Shown: in pieces, positions 44,160 through 56,034 of the stretch
How the letters are laid out: every line of letters starts with the position of its first letter
How positions within the stretch are numbered: the stretch's first letter is position 1
NCBI GenBank assembly: GCA_951804985.1
Contig: OX638130.1
Coordinates: forward strand, 4,740,501 to 4,804,500
DNA length: 64,000 nucleotides
Reading direction: 5' to 3'
Origin: Dryomyza anilis
Lineage: Eukaryota; Arthropoda; Insecta; Diptera; Dryomyzidae
The notes under the pieces: generated by a model
The model's input: only the letters and a program-made list of their open reading frames with translations
Databases searched by the model: none
Told to the model about the DNA's origin: nothing
Made by a program: the position numbers and the translations under genes

Positions 44160-45390
44160 ATTGAGATAAATTTCAATTGCAATTTTTGCGTTTATTTTCG
44201 TCAGTTTTACATAATTTTTTTGCATAAACATTAAATATAAAGTCTAAATTTTCTTTTGAATGTTTAAATTTTGCATAAAACCTTTGAGAAATGCATGAAA
44301 AAAGCGTCTGAAAATTGCATAAAATGCACACGAAGCAATATGGCGGCCATGCTGCTGCGTGCTGCGGCATAGAAACAGCACACGAAGCAACTATGTGGAA
44401 TACAAAAATAACAACAACGTTGTTGTTGTTGACTACGACAATGCCGTTGAAGAAAACAACGAAGTTGATTTGAATAACGACGAGACGTCGTTGAAACAGC
44501 AGTCAGTAGTAGGCTTCTTTGTTGCGTCGCTGCAAAAGTTTTGATATTTTCAAAGAAATAATGTTTTTCTTCTTTGCCAAACACTGACGTTGACGTAGGC
44601 GTCGCATTCAACGCCAACGTAAGCACAGCTGCTGCTCGCATTTTTTCTAACCTCATTTGCGGCGTCGTCTGTTGTCTTTCTTATCAACGCATATTCTTGA
44701 TGCGCTCTCGCTCTCTTTGGTGTGCTCAATTCTTTTTTTAACACACGCTCTCTCCCACTGTATTTTCTCGCCGCTCTCCGTTGAGCTGCGTCGACGTCAA
44801 CGCAACGAAAAGCGGCTGCAAAACAAAACGTCAAAAAGCACTGCGTAAGATCAGCTTTTGACATTTCTTTTGTTTGTCAGCTTCGCAGTGAGTGTGAGCG
44901 CCGCATGCCGCACACGTGTGAAAGAGCGCAGCAGTTTATGTGAGAGCTTAGTGCTCTCTTGTGTGGTCGCCCACCGGAAGTAAAGCATTTTCCCATTGTT
45001 ACACGTTGCATTTTCTCTTTTTCTGTTTTAATTTGTTTTATTTTTGTATTTTCTTTTGTTGTATTTGCCATGGAAAAACAGCTGCCGCCGTCGCGTTGCC
45101 AACGCACGCTTGTTGCATTTGTTGTTTTGAACTTTTTTCTAATTTTTGTGTTTTGCTTTTATTGATTTTCACTTCGACTGAAAGTGAAAAGGATTTGTTG
45201 TGCCTTTGGCTGCCACGATGGGGTTGAGTTGGAGCCTATCGAAGGTCACCGCAAAGCACTTGAATGAAATGTCTAAATTACTGCTGAACGTTGGCACTGG
45301 TGTCAAAGCTTTTAATGGCATAGAAGGACACAAGCTATCCTCAGGGAATGCAAAAACAAATAAACGATTGTTTAGCTTATTTGAAAATGT
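44160..45390 (+). other. CG-rich 5'UTR-like island, right half, with GAGA and GCCAT motifs
   Basis: It contains AATATGGCGGCCATGCTGCT (44338), TGACGTTGACGTAGGCGTCG, GCGCTCTCGCTCTCTTTGG (about 44701) and ACACGCTCTCTCCCACTG (about 44743), which carry GAGAG words on the other strand. CGCATGCCGCACACGTGTG is at about 44901, and TTTTCTCTTTTTCTG leader-like T-rich DNA at 45010-45170. CG-rich sequence stops shortly before the satellite at 45.5 kb. It is probably a promoter/first-exon region; the frames on both strands are not supported as proteins. Confidence 0.42.
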
Positions 45391-45499
45391 TATCTAAAAG
45401 GTCAAAAGGGCTTTTATAAACTTTTAGAAAAAAAAGTGATTTATTTTTTAGAAAATGTTAATTTATTTTTTGTTTTTTTTTTAATTTTTGATTAAAATT

Positions 45500-46885
45500 G
45501 AATTTTTAGTTAAAAGAATTTTTAGTTAAAAATAAAAAAAACAATTTTTAGTTAAAAAATGAATTTTTAGTTGAAAATTTAATTTTTAGTTAAAAATTGA
45601 ATTTTTAGTTAAAAATTTAATTTTTAGTTAAATATTTAATTTTGAGTTAAAAATTTACTTTTTAGTTAAAAATTGAATTTTTAGTTAAAAAGTGATTTTT
45701 TAGTTAAAATTAAATTTTTTGTTAAAAATTTAAGTTTTAAGATAAAAATTAAATTTTTAGTTAAAAATTGAATTTTTAGTTAAAAATTGAATTTTTAGTT
45801 AAAAATTGAATTTTTAGTTAAAAATTGAATTTTTAGTTAAAAATTGAATTTGGAATTAAAATTACATTTTTAATTAAAATAAAATTTGTAATTAAACTTA
45901 AATGTTTAGTTAAAAATTTAACTTATAGTGAATAATTGAATTTTTAGTTAAAAATTAATTTTTAAGTGAAAAATTTAATTTTTGTGAAAAATGGATTTTT
46001 TAGTGAAAATTTGAATTTTTAATGAAAAAAGTGAATTTTTAGTGATAAATTGAATTTTTAGTTAAAAATTGAATTATTAGTTAAAAATTGAATTTTTAGT
46101 TAAAAATTTACTTTTTAGTTAAAAATTTAATTTTTAATTAAAAAATGACTTTTTAGTTAAAAATATATTTTTTAGTTAAAATTTGAATTTTTAGTTAAAA
46201 ACCGAATATTTAATTAAAATTAAATTTTAGTTAAAAATTGCATTAATACTGAATAATAAAATTTTTAGTTAAAAAATAATTTTTAGTTAAAAAATTAATT
46301 TTTAGTTAAAAAGTGAATTTTTCTTTAAAAGTGATTTTTTAGTGAAAAAGGGAATTTTAAGTTAAAAATTCAATATTTAGTTAAAATTGAATTTTTAGTT
46401 TAAAATTGAATGTTTAGTTAAAAATTTAATTTTAGTTAAAAATTTAATTTTAGTTAAAAATTTAATTTTTAGTTAAAAATTGAATTTTTAGTTAAAAATT
46501 GGAATTTTAATTAAAAATTTAATTTTTAATTAAAAATTTAATTTTTAATTAAAAATTTAATTTTTAATTAAAAATTGAATTCTTAATTAAAATTAATTTT
46601 TAAATTAAAAAATTCAATTTTTAGTTAAAAATTGAATTTTTAGTGAAAAATTCAAGTTTTAGTGAAATATTTAATTTTTAGTGAAAAATTCAATTTTTAG
46701 TGAAAAATTCAATTTACAGTAAAAAATTAAATTTTTAGTGAAAAACTCAATTTTTAGTGAAAAATTAAATGTCTAGTTAATAAAGTGAATTTTAGTAAAA
46801 AATTAAATTTTCAGTAAAAAAATAATTTTTAGTAAAAAATAACTTTTTAGTGATACATTTACTTTTTATTGAAATGAAAATGAAA
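45500..46885. repeat. 19-bp satellite array, inverted copy (TTGAATTTTTAGTTAAAAA)
   Basis: About 70 units of TTGAATTTTTAGTTAAAAA occur. This is the reverse complement of the 4.9-kb unit with one base changed (AGTT for AGTG). Towards 46640-46760 the units become AATTTTTAGTGAAAAATTC, exactly the complement of the first array. Both variants are therefore one family, and the array grades from one variant into the other. Confidence 0.93.
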
Positions 46886-46889
46886 AGTT

Positions 46890-47440
46890 TAATTTGTTGT
46901 AAAAAAAATATTTATTAAAAATATTTTTTTAATCAAATACCAAGGAACAAGTTCGAAATTTTATAATTAAATTTTACCCCACCGTTTTGGGTAGATATTT
47001 ACTTAACTTAAGGATTAAAATCGTATCAAAATCACTTTCAGATTCAATTTGAAAATTAAAGTTGCTAAATCCCGTGGGTTTCGCAAACAGTCAGTCAACA
47101 GTTGACAATTGTCTGCCTTAATTTTATGTTATAAAAGTTACATAATAGAATTGGAGGATAGTGTTGTCCGAATTCCACCCCTCTTCGAAAGGTCACACAA
47201 GAATCTTATGCAGTTGTCACAGAATCCTCCCCCTTTTCAGCCATGCGAAAGACCTAAGATACTCTAACATTTGTTAGGACTAGGGTACGACAAATGCTAT
47301 TATTGCGTATTTCATTAGAATGGGATTATAGAAGATATATTTTTTATAAGTAATTATATAAAATAGTAATAAAAATAAGTAAGAACAGATTTAAAATTAG
47401 TTGTAAAACAAAATAGTGATAACATGATTTTCGCAATGGA
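46890..47440. other. AT-rich stretch, nothing recognised
   Basis: No supported gene is seen. CCACCCCTCTTCGAAAGGTC near 47177 is one of few non-AT-rich words, with no known role. Confidence 0.4.
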
Positions 47441-47448
47441 CACCCCAT

Positions 47449-49860
47449 ACATCAATTCTATATAATTCGCTAGTGGTGACTTTGACTGCATACTCAGTTT
47501 TTTCCTATTACGTAACATTTTTGAGAAAATTGCAATTGTCTGTTTAAGCACTTCTTACCCACTACTAAGAATACGAAAATATAATACTGCAGAAAAATAT
47601 TTTTTTCAAAAAAACTTAAACGCAATTTTTCTTTTAATTGTCATGACTTATTTTAATATATTAAAGAATGCTAATATCCGTATACGTTTTTAAGATAATT
47701 GAATCTAATATACAAATTTTTGATTTTTAAGACAATTTTCAGTATTTAGAATCGGATTGATAAACAAAAAATGATTAATGGTTATACAGAGCATAGTTCT
47801 AACTAACTAGCAAAATTACTAACTTTATTAAATTGATCTAATTTTTAAAATATGCCCTCTAAACAAAATTGTGATACGCAAATTATCTGAAAATATCATT
47901 ACTTTATATTCAAACTTTGCTTATTCACATTGCATACTTAGTTTATTCTTTAAAAAAATAGATTAATTTATATGTAAAATATACAAACATTAAACAGTTT
48001 TGAGGGAAACTGTGTTGGTAGGGCATATGGGATATTCCATTTTAAATCAACGAACGAATTTCTTCATAACATTTGTGTTAAATTTTATAAATGTATTCGT
48101 ATTGGTTCCTGAGTTATAAATTAAAATATGTAATCAAGTTAACTTAATTGCGTTTATTTAAACAAGTAGTTTACATACATATATCAGTATCGGTAGCTTT
48201 TGAAAGGTATTAAGATGCCCTTTAATACGAGATGTGAATACATTTTTGTTTCCAAAAGTCAAAGGCCAATATCACATGATATAGATTTTGGGAAGTTATA
48301 TCTCAAAAACCCATATTTTTTAAATAATAAAAATACATTTATATTTTAGCAGATTTTCTTCTTGACATGTCTGCCAAATTTCATTGGTGTACTCCTTTCG
48401 GTTCATGAGTTATTAACAAAAATGTGAAAGTAAATAGAAATTTATTTATAAAATCTTATTTGATTTTTTTATTTTCAAAAACAAAATTCAAATAACATTG
48501 AAAACATTTTTATTTTTAACTCAGAAACCTATACGAATAAACCTATGAAATTTAACATACATTTTAAGAAGAAAATCAGCATTAACATATATTTTTTTGA
48601 AAATTTAAAAAATATGAGTTTTTGAGGAAAATCATTCCAAAAAGTAAATCATATGATAGTGACCTTTAACCTTTCGATACAAAAATAAAATTATATGACA
48701 TATTAAAGACCATCTTTATACCTTTTAAATGAAACCACAATTGACTTTATACGAAAAACTGTTTTTCAGATAAATGCAATTAAGTAAACCCACCTTTGTG
48801 AGTTTATACATATTTTCTCACTTTTTAAGCCGCCATATTTCGGGAACCATAGAAGGTAGATTTTTTAAATTTTGCATATTTTTTAGTTTAATATGAGAGT
48901 ATACTCATACAAAATTTTATCAATTTCAAAGAGGATGATCAGTGTTCACACTTTTCGCCGATGCAAAAGGAGTAGATTTGAATATTTTGAGAAAGGAAGT
49001 AGAATTGAAAATATTGCAAAATGGAGTAGATTTGATGTAAAAGGAGTATACAATTAAGAATAGGAGTAAATATGATGCAAAGGGAGAAGAAATATGCATT
49101 ATCGTATTAGATTTCAAATAAATTAATAGATATGTTAATTTTTAACATTTTTATTCATTCCTGATTGTATGGATTTTCTATAATGCTGATGTGTATAGGG
49201 TGGTCTGTTCTAGAGTTGGGGTGTTTCTGGAACACCCAATGAAATACATGGTGTTTTCAAAATTGAATTTATAAAAGTTGATTCAAACGTATATTTACTT
49301 ATAACTTCTACAATTTAAAGACCATGGAAAAAATGTATTTTGCTGGTAATTGATCATAGCTATTAGGAAAATCATAATATTGAGAATTTATTTGGTGTGA
49401 AAGAAATTATTCCCATCAAATTAAAAAAATTTAATCAATTTTTGCAAAGGGAGTAGATTTCAGTAAAAGGGAATAGAAAATTATGAGAAAGGAGTAGAAA
49501 ATGCTACAACCGGAGTAGAGGAGTAGATTTTAAAAATACCAATGAAATGGAGTAGATCTACTCCGATCGGAGTAGAATGAGAACACTGAGAATGATGCTT
49601 AAATTTATTATTTTTTCGTTGATTTAAAATGAAATATCCCATATATTAAAAATGAGAATCGATAAAAAAAAGTTAGTAATTTTTGACGTTAGTTTGAACT
49701 ATGCTTTACATAACCTGAAATCATTTTCTTATATAGCATAAGATCCGAGATGCTAAAAAATCTTCCAAAAATAGTTCAAAACCGTAAGGAAATTTAGCTC
49801 ACAAATTTTAAAGTACGAAAATTGAGACAGTTGGTGTGATGAAGTTAGAAAGTTATAGTC
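47449..49860. repeat. Large palindrome built on repeat C, with a hAT insertion in the right arm
   Basis: Repeat C appears as a minus copy at 47449-47865 and a plus copy at about 49640-49800. Further inside, ATGGGATATTCCATTTTAAA (48038) pairs with TTTAAAATGAAATATCCCAT (49623). TTTGAAAGGTATTAAGATGC (48199) pairs with ATCTTTATACCTTTTAAATG (48712). TTTCTTCTTGACATGTCTGC (48355) pairs with ACATACATTTTAAGAAGAAA (48554). The loop is near 48440-48500. The hAT element at 48940-49588 splits the right arm. Confidence 0.8.
48932..49596. mobile_element. hAT MITE, 649 bp, 7/8 target duplication
   Basis: The element 48940-49588 starts CAGTGTTCACACTT and ends AATGAGAACACTG, flanked by AGGATGAT (48932) and AGAATGAT (49589). 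Many GGAGTAGATTTGA-type sub-terminal repeats occur near both ends (48969-49090 and 49448-49575). There is no transposase. At 49196 TATAGGGTGGTCTGTTCTAG resembles the mariner-like end at 63960. Confidence 0.87.
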
Positions 49861-50084
49861 GGTCTAATACCCTACATATATGTGATAATGTGTGCGGTTA
49901 CTATTTAAGTGATTCGCTGAAGAATTTTCATTTGAATCCCATTGATTTCTATGAGGTATTTGAACATAAGTACAGGTCACAATTGACCGAACCATGCCAA
50001 TTTTTCGTGTTCAGACAGCGTAGGTATATAAATAATCTAAATTATTAGTTTGATCTGGCTCTTTGAATTTTAAATGTTTAGGGA
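49827..50084 (-). mobile_element. mini-me/DINE-1-like element, subfamily A, decayed and truncated copy
   Basis: Minus-orientation remnants are AGTTATAGTCGGTCTAA, ATACCCTACATATATGTG, TATGAGGTATTTGAACATAA, GACAGCGTAGGTATAT and CTCTTTGAATTTTAAATG. The copy stops where the (GTCY)n tract and core should start, and satellite sequence follows at once. Large internal deletions are present. Confidence 0.7.
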
Positions 50085-50790
50085 AAAAATAAAATTTTTA
50101 GTTAAAAATAAATTTTTAGTCAAACATTTTATATTTTTTAGTGAAAATTGTATTTTGAGTGAAAATTTAATTTTTATTGAAAAATTGGATTTTTAGTGAA
50201 AAATCGAATTTTTAGTGAACAATTTAACTTTTAATGAAAAATTGAATTTTTAGTGAACAATTTAACTTTTAATGAACATTAAATTTTTAACGAAAACTTA
50301 TTATATTTACATAGAAAAATTAATTTTAATGAAAAATTAAAATTTTAGTGAAAACTGACTATTTATTGAAACATTATTTTTTAATGATTAATTGAATTAT
50401 TTATGTACATTTGATTCTTAGTGAAATTTGAATTTTAAGTAATAATTGAAGTTTTAGTGAAAATTAAATTGTAGTGAAAATAGATTTTTCAGTGTAAAAT
50501 TAAATTTTTAGTACACATTTTAATTTTTAGTGAACATATTAATTTTGAGTGAAAAATTTAATTTTTACTGAAGAATTTAATTTTTAGTGAACATTTTTAT
50601 TTTATGTGAAAAATTTAATTTGGAGTGAAAAAATAATGTTTAGTGAATTTGTGGAAAAATGAATTTTTAATTAAAAATTTAACTTTTAGTGGAAGCTAAA
50701 ATTTTGAGTGTAACTTTGAATTTTTCATAAAAGTCTGAATTTATAGTAAAATTTGAATATAGTGGATATTGATACTTTTTTTTGTTGTGA
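50085..50790. repeat. 19-bp satellite, third (degenerate) block
   Basis: AATTTTTAGTGAAAAATTGA-type units are recognisable throughout, with many changes and irregular period. The orientation is the same as the 45.5-kb array. The block adjoins the truncated mini-me copy on the left and an island on the right. Confidence 0.8.
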
Positions 50791-50924
50791 ATTTTGAATT
50801 AATAAACATTTGGTATTACTGTCTTAAATTTCCCTCAAGAACTGATCCTCAAATAACCTCAAATAATTCGCCTAATTTTCCCAAAAGAAGCCATTAATAT
50901 AACAAAAAAAAAAATAAACTTTCG

Positions 50925-51600
50925 CCATGTGAAAAGTCGCAAACAAAAGCTTCGTTCGTCAACGGCATCTGCTGCTGCTTCGGCGACAGCAAAAACAACA
51001 ACCACGACGATACATCGTCGTCGCGAAATGGCCTCGTTTATTGTTGCAAATGCAGTTACGTCCGTCGGACACGATGCCAAAACAGGCAGTAATCGTCACA
51101 AACAATAGCAGCAGCAACAACAACAATTTATGCATTGTGCTTGTGCTGGACCGACCTGCGGCACGACAACGACAATTACAACAATTTAAGAAAAATTGCA
51201 AACAAACGCAAAAATGTCCTTGAAAGCAAGGATAACATAAAATACACGACGACAACGCGACAGACGCAACACAAAATCGCATATAACACAGACGTAAAAA
51301 AAAAGAAAAACCAAGAAAAATACAAAAGAAAAATGCAAAACGTAGCAGAAACGACGTTGGCAAATGCTGCAGCACAAAGAGAACCTGAGAGAGAGCGTGC
51401 TGCTGATAATCAGCCACCATATGAGAGAATATGTTTTGTGCTGCTCATTCGTCGCAGCCATTTTGCTGCCATGCGCACCAACACCAACGCGTGGCAAATG
51501 TCAAAAACCTATCGATGCAGGCGTGAGAGCGCACGTTGTTGTTGGTGTGCGTGTTGATGGCAGGGCTGCCGCTGACATTTTTGAAAATGTCGCGAAAAAA
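50925..51600 (-). other. CG-rich 5'UTR-like island, probably minus-strand
   Basis: CG-rich with GACGATACATCGTCGTCGCG (about 51007), CGTCCGTCGGACACGATGCC and CAGCAGCAACAACAAC. AACCTGAGAGAGAGCGTGC (about 51381, GAGA words) and GCAGCCATTTTGCTGCCATG (about 51454, GCCAT cores) follow. The T-rich leader-like strand is the minus one, the opposite of the 4.0-kb island. Frames of 103-153 codons on both strands are shadows of CG-rich, repeat-like sequence. No convincing exon is seen. Confidence 0.4.
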
Positions 51601-51818
51601 AAAACAAATGTTACCAAGGATAAAATATTATTAAATTAAAATCAAGGAAATAAACCGATATACTCTTAATTTAAGTATGCTGCTTTAGTTTTTAGGTTTC
51701 TAAGAAAATGGTTGGGTCCAGATTTCGGTTTTTGTATTAAATACTTTGCATTTTAATTATCTTGAACAAATTATTGCATGCAGGACACTTGGAACCTTTT
51801 TTTTAACAATTGGGTTTG

Positions 51819-52051
51819 TACACTCAGAAAAAACATACCATAAAATTAATAGTTTTTACTATTAAAATTATTCAATAGGATAATTGTCCGATAAACTATT
51901 AAATCAATCGGTGAATCCTATTAAATACTACAAAATACTATACAATTTTTTTGAGTTTCTATGAAAATATTTTTAATTTGTATACTATTAAATCTATAAC
52001 TGTCCTATTGACAAATTTGAATGGAATTTTATGATTTTTTTTTCTGAGTAT
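51819..52051. mobile_element. Short MITE E, copy 2
   Basis: The ends TACACTCAGAAAAAACAT and TTTTTTTTTCTGAGTA enclose AGTTTTTACTATTAAAATTA, TACTATTAAATCTATAAC and TGTCCTATTGACAAATTTGA, the same order as the copy at 36458. It is diverged throughout, including the ends. Confidence 0.82.
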
Positions 52052-52054
52052 AGT

Positions 52055-52450
52055 TTGAATTGAATAATACAAAAAAGTTTGAATTTTTCTGTAAGTTGTC
52101 TGTTAAATATCTATACATAATTATTTTTATCACCCAATATATATTAAAGTGTCGTTTTATTCGCAAAATTTAATTCTAAAATGATTAAAATTATTTATAA
52201 CGTTTCTTCTACAAACACTTTTATTAATCATATATAGAGGAATTTTTAAAATAGTGTTTCTTTTTTTAACTTAAATTTCAAAAATTTATTAAATTGCAAT
52301 TTCTCTATAGCATTTAATTGATGAAATTTAAATTCAAATTATTGCATTTTCGTTACCCATACATCGCTTTTAAACAAAATGGCCAACTTTACACAAGCAT
52401 ATCCTTACAAAAACTGGTTGATAATAATACATTTTCAATTAATTAATTTT
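52055..52450. other. AT-rich stretch, nothing recognised
   Basis: No gene or repeat is recognised here. Confidence 0.4.
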
Positions 52451-52452
52451 GT

Positions 52453-53322
52453 ACACTAAGACAACAAAGATGATTACCAGAAATATCACAGCCCTAAATT
52501 CAAGTTATTTACAAATTATTTAGATCGTATTTGAGACAACCATCTCTCAAACATCCGACAAATACGATAAATATTGCTGGCAACCATCTTTTTAATATAC
52601 GATTATGTATAGCAACCATCAATTAAACATCTTATAAATAGGAAGATTGTTGAGGAATATTTGCAAAAGGTACTCCATTAGAATTCGAGGAGTAATTTTT
52701 ATTGAATTGAAATAAAAGGACTCAATTTATTTTTATTAATTCTAGAATTAAAACAGTATACTTGTTATACATCGCCATCGTCTTTATAAATCCTTTGGAG
52801 GTAAAATTCTACGACTTGAGACTTCTTCGCGGAAGAAACAAGTCCGTCCGGCGGTTCTGTCATCACAGTAAATTCTGAAAAGAAATAATTTTCCATCACG
52901 TGTTGATAATTTCAATCCCACGAAATTTTATTTTTTAATTTTACCATTAATGCATTTGCATTATTTGGTTGACACTTTTTTACACCATTAGATTTACTTA
53001 ATTGTTGTGTATAAATCGAGAGTAAGGGAAAATTACGCCATTTTCCTTTTTATAGTAGTGAAATGTCAATATAATCCAACAGTTTTATTGAAAATTTCCA
53101 AGAACTCAGGATGTTTGCCATCAGTCAACTGCAAATATGTCAATTTTCATTGCTGTCGTGGCAAACATCTCGTAACTATCTGTATATTTGTAATTTAAAT
53201 AATACTAAGTATTTTGTTGCAAGTTTGTTTAAACTTATATCCCATAAATTTTTGCTACAAAGCGTAAATTTAAACAGATAGTTGCAGCAAGACTTTCATA
53301 AACATCTTGTTTTCTTAGTGCA
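52453..53322. mobile_element. Candidate TIR element, about 870 bp (CACTAAGACAACAAAGATG ends)
   Basis: TACACTAAGACAACAAAGAT at 52452 matches the complement of ATCTTGTTTTCTTAGTGCA at about 53302-53320. Sub-terminal GGCAACCATC / GCAACCATC / CAAACATC words near the left and GGATGTTTGCC / GGCAAACATC near the right support it. No target duplication was identified, and there is no transposase. Confidence 0.6.
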
Positions 53323-53324
53323 CT

Positions 53325-54760
53325 GTCTGAAATTTGAAGAGACGTTTTTCCATATAAGAGAGATTCAGTATTTCTGTAATGTTTTTTTTATTAATGACAA
53401 AATTTTAAGCGTAGAATTAACATAAAGACTTTTTGTGAGTTCTGTAAACGTTTGGCCATTTCTAATAGATATCTATAATTGATTTGTAAATTTTATTTTA
53501 AATATTGATTAATTTTTTTGTTTATATTTTTTATAGTAAACTAGTTAAGTTTTTAAACTTTAGTTTTTTTCAATTTACGTCATTTGTGATTTAACTATTT
53601 TTTTTTAAATAACTCCCGTCAATGTCTTAATGATTTTTGTTACAATTGTAGTGATTTTTTGTGATTTGATAGTGGTATAATTTTTTTAATAATAATAAAA
53701 ACACACAATTGTAATTAATATTAAAAGAAAAATTTAAACAAAGAAACGAAGTAATATTTCTTAATTTCAGTTTAGACGTATTTTAAGTCCTTAGAATTAA
53801 ATTCTAAAACATATTTTTTTTAGTTTGTTTTATGACTTAATCACAAGTATAAACAAGAATCCGTTGTCATGTTTCAAAATAATTAAAATATCTAAAATTA
53901 ACAACAAACATTAAAAAAAAGCATAACACGTTTTTATAGCATTATATTTTAATAACGCATTCTTGAGACAATATACTTTTTTTGAAAAGCATTGATATTG
54001 CTTTGTTTACAAAATCACATAATTAACAAAGTCCCAAAATTTTCAACAAATCTCAACATTTAAAAAAGTTTAAAGATCTCTATAACCATATCAATTTAAA
54101 GAAAACCACTGTCTCAAGTCACTTTTTTCAACAAATAATGAATTTTAAAAAGTTTTGAATAGGTTGCTTTCTTGTCTATCTGAGACTTGAGATTATAAAT
54201 ATTGCCTCGAACTGGATGACAATGCAATATTATTGTTTTCTTTCCATCCGGTTTATCATGGTTCTATCGCCGTTGTTTAAAGACACTTTGAAACATGCAT
54301 ATTTTTAATTTTAATAATACTAGGCCTTTAGAATTCTGTTAGACGAAAATTTAACTGATACAAAAAATAATAATATGAAATATATTTTTTTAATATAAAA
54401 CGTTTTTAAGGTGAATTTTTAGTATTATATAAAATGAAACGCGGGGCGGTAGATAATATAATCTGTTGGATCCTTAAAGTTCACATAAAACGTTTTATAT
54501 TAAAAAATGTTTTTATTTTTTTTAGTTTTAGTTTTTCGCCACACCCTCTAAAAAAAGTTTTTGATTTGTAGTTTTAACCATAAAAGGGTATCATTTGTTT
54601 AAAGGTAATTTCTTTTCGAGAACGAAAAAAAAATTTTTTTTTTGACTAAATTTGTTTTACACATTTTTTTTTTCTTAGTGTAGGTGGTCAAATTCAGTTA
54701 TATACCGAACTTTGAAAAATTTGAAAAAATGAGTTTATAGGGAATCCTATTATTTGGGTC
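53325..54760. other. AT-rich stretch with an isolated MITE-like end
   Basis: Nothing is recognised except TTTTTTTTTCTTAGTGTAGG at about 54664-54683, the same end motif as at 19-34 and 955-971. No partner end is seen. Confidence 0.4.
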
Positions 54761-54764
54761 AAAA

Positions 54765-55950
54765 CTGTTGAAATGTCGGTATTATGGCACTTGAGTAGTA
54801 TCGCGGTAACCCTGTCCGCGACTCTCAACTTGCAGAGAGCAACATTGCCGTTGCCAAAGAGCGCAACAAACGACTGGGTGTCGTTGGTGGCGATGGCGAA
54901 TATGCTGCTTGCTGGCAACACGACACTAAAACAACAATTTAGTTTTATTTTCTACCCCCGACGAAGCGGGTCCTTCGGCAAGTGTTGCACGCGACTTTGA
55001 CTCGCGCGCGCGTTAAAACTAAAGAGGAAGCAAAGCATAGAAAACAAAGACAACGCAGAATAAGAAGAAGAACAGGAAAGAAAAAGAAGAAATAGTTGAA
55101 CAGAAAGAAGCAGAAAAGAAAGAAAAGAAGTGTAGTAATGTGAAAAGCAAGGAAAAACAGTCGTAAGAAAAACACGCAAACATTTGACGCCTTGTGTTTT
55201 CGCTACAACGCAGCAAGCAGCGCCGCCTTGTCAACAACGACGTAAGCAGTGACAGCAACAGCAGCGCACAACAGTTGTTGCCTTTTTTTTCATTACTTTC
55301 GTTATTTATTCTTTCGTCTCTCTTTGTGCTCTTGTGTTTTTTCTTTTTATATTTTTCGTACGTTGTATTCTCAGAGCGTTAAACGAAAACGACGGACATC
55401 AGGTCGCTCTGACGTTGGCTGCTAAAGTTTTTGATTTTTTCCCCGTCTTTTGCTTTTATTTTTTGGTTCGCTGTTGCGCTTGTCGCACGTCGTTTTATGA
55501 TTTTTGTGAAAATATTTTGGTTTTTTTACTACTATTGCTGTCGAATATAAAAGAAGTAAAGTTGTTTAAACAGTTTTAGCAGTTGCCCCAAAAGTGTTTC
55601 TACTGTGAAAATGTGAAAAATGTTCGGCGCATATTGTGTAAATAGTGAAAATCTGTGACAGTAGCTCGCGTGAAAAATGTTAATTTTCATTTTGTGCAAA
55701 TTTTCGTCGTCGTCGTCGTGTCGAGGGCTCGGTCGTCGTCGTTACGAACGCTAGCTGTCGGTGGTTCGGTCGGTTCTTCGGCAGCAGTGCTACGTGCGCT
55801 TCGTGAGTGCGTTCGAGAAATGTTGTTGTGTCCGTTAAATGGACGGACGACGGACAGACAGACATTCGGGCGAAAAGGCAGACAAAATGATCGATGACAA
55901 ACAGATAAATAAAAGGACGTTTGAATTAAAAGATGGAATAACAAAAAACA
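54765..55950. other. CG-rich 5'UTR-like island pair
   Basis: From ATCGCGGTAACCCTGTCCGC (about 54799) to CGAAGCGGGTCCTTCGGCAA (about 54962) and GACTCGCGCGCGCG it is CG-rich. A purine tract GAAGAAGAACAGGAAAG (55060-55120) follows. TCGTCGTCGTCGTGTCGAGG (55706) and GGTTCGGTCGGTTCTTCGGC (about 55763) form a second part, with GACGGACAGACAGACATTCG at 55851. The A-rich to T-rich switch near 55200 could mean divergent promoters. The frames found are not supported. Confidence 0.42.
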
Positions 55951-56034
55951 TTACTAGAGAAGCGCAAAAAAAAAAGAATTTGATCGATACAAATATGACG
56001 GACAAAAATAAACAAACCAGAAAATAGTGCAGAC

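Noticed and set aside
50859..51639. Frames up to 153 codons on both strands in the 51-kb island
   Set aside because: They overlap on opposite strands, are repeat-like (poly-Cys/Leu or poly-Asn) and show no protein family signature.
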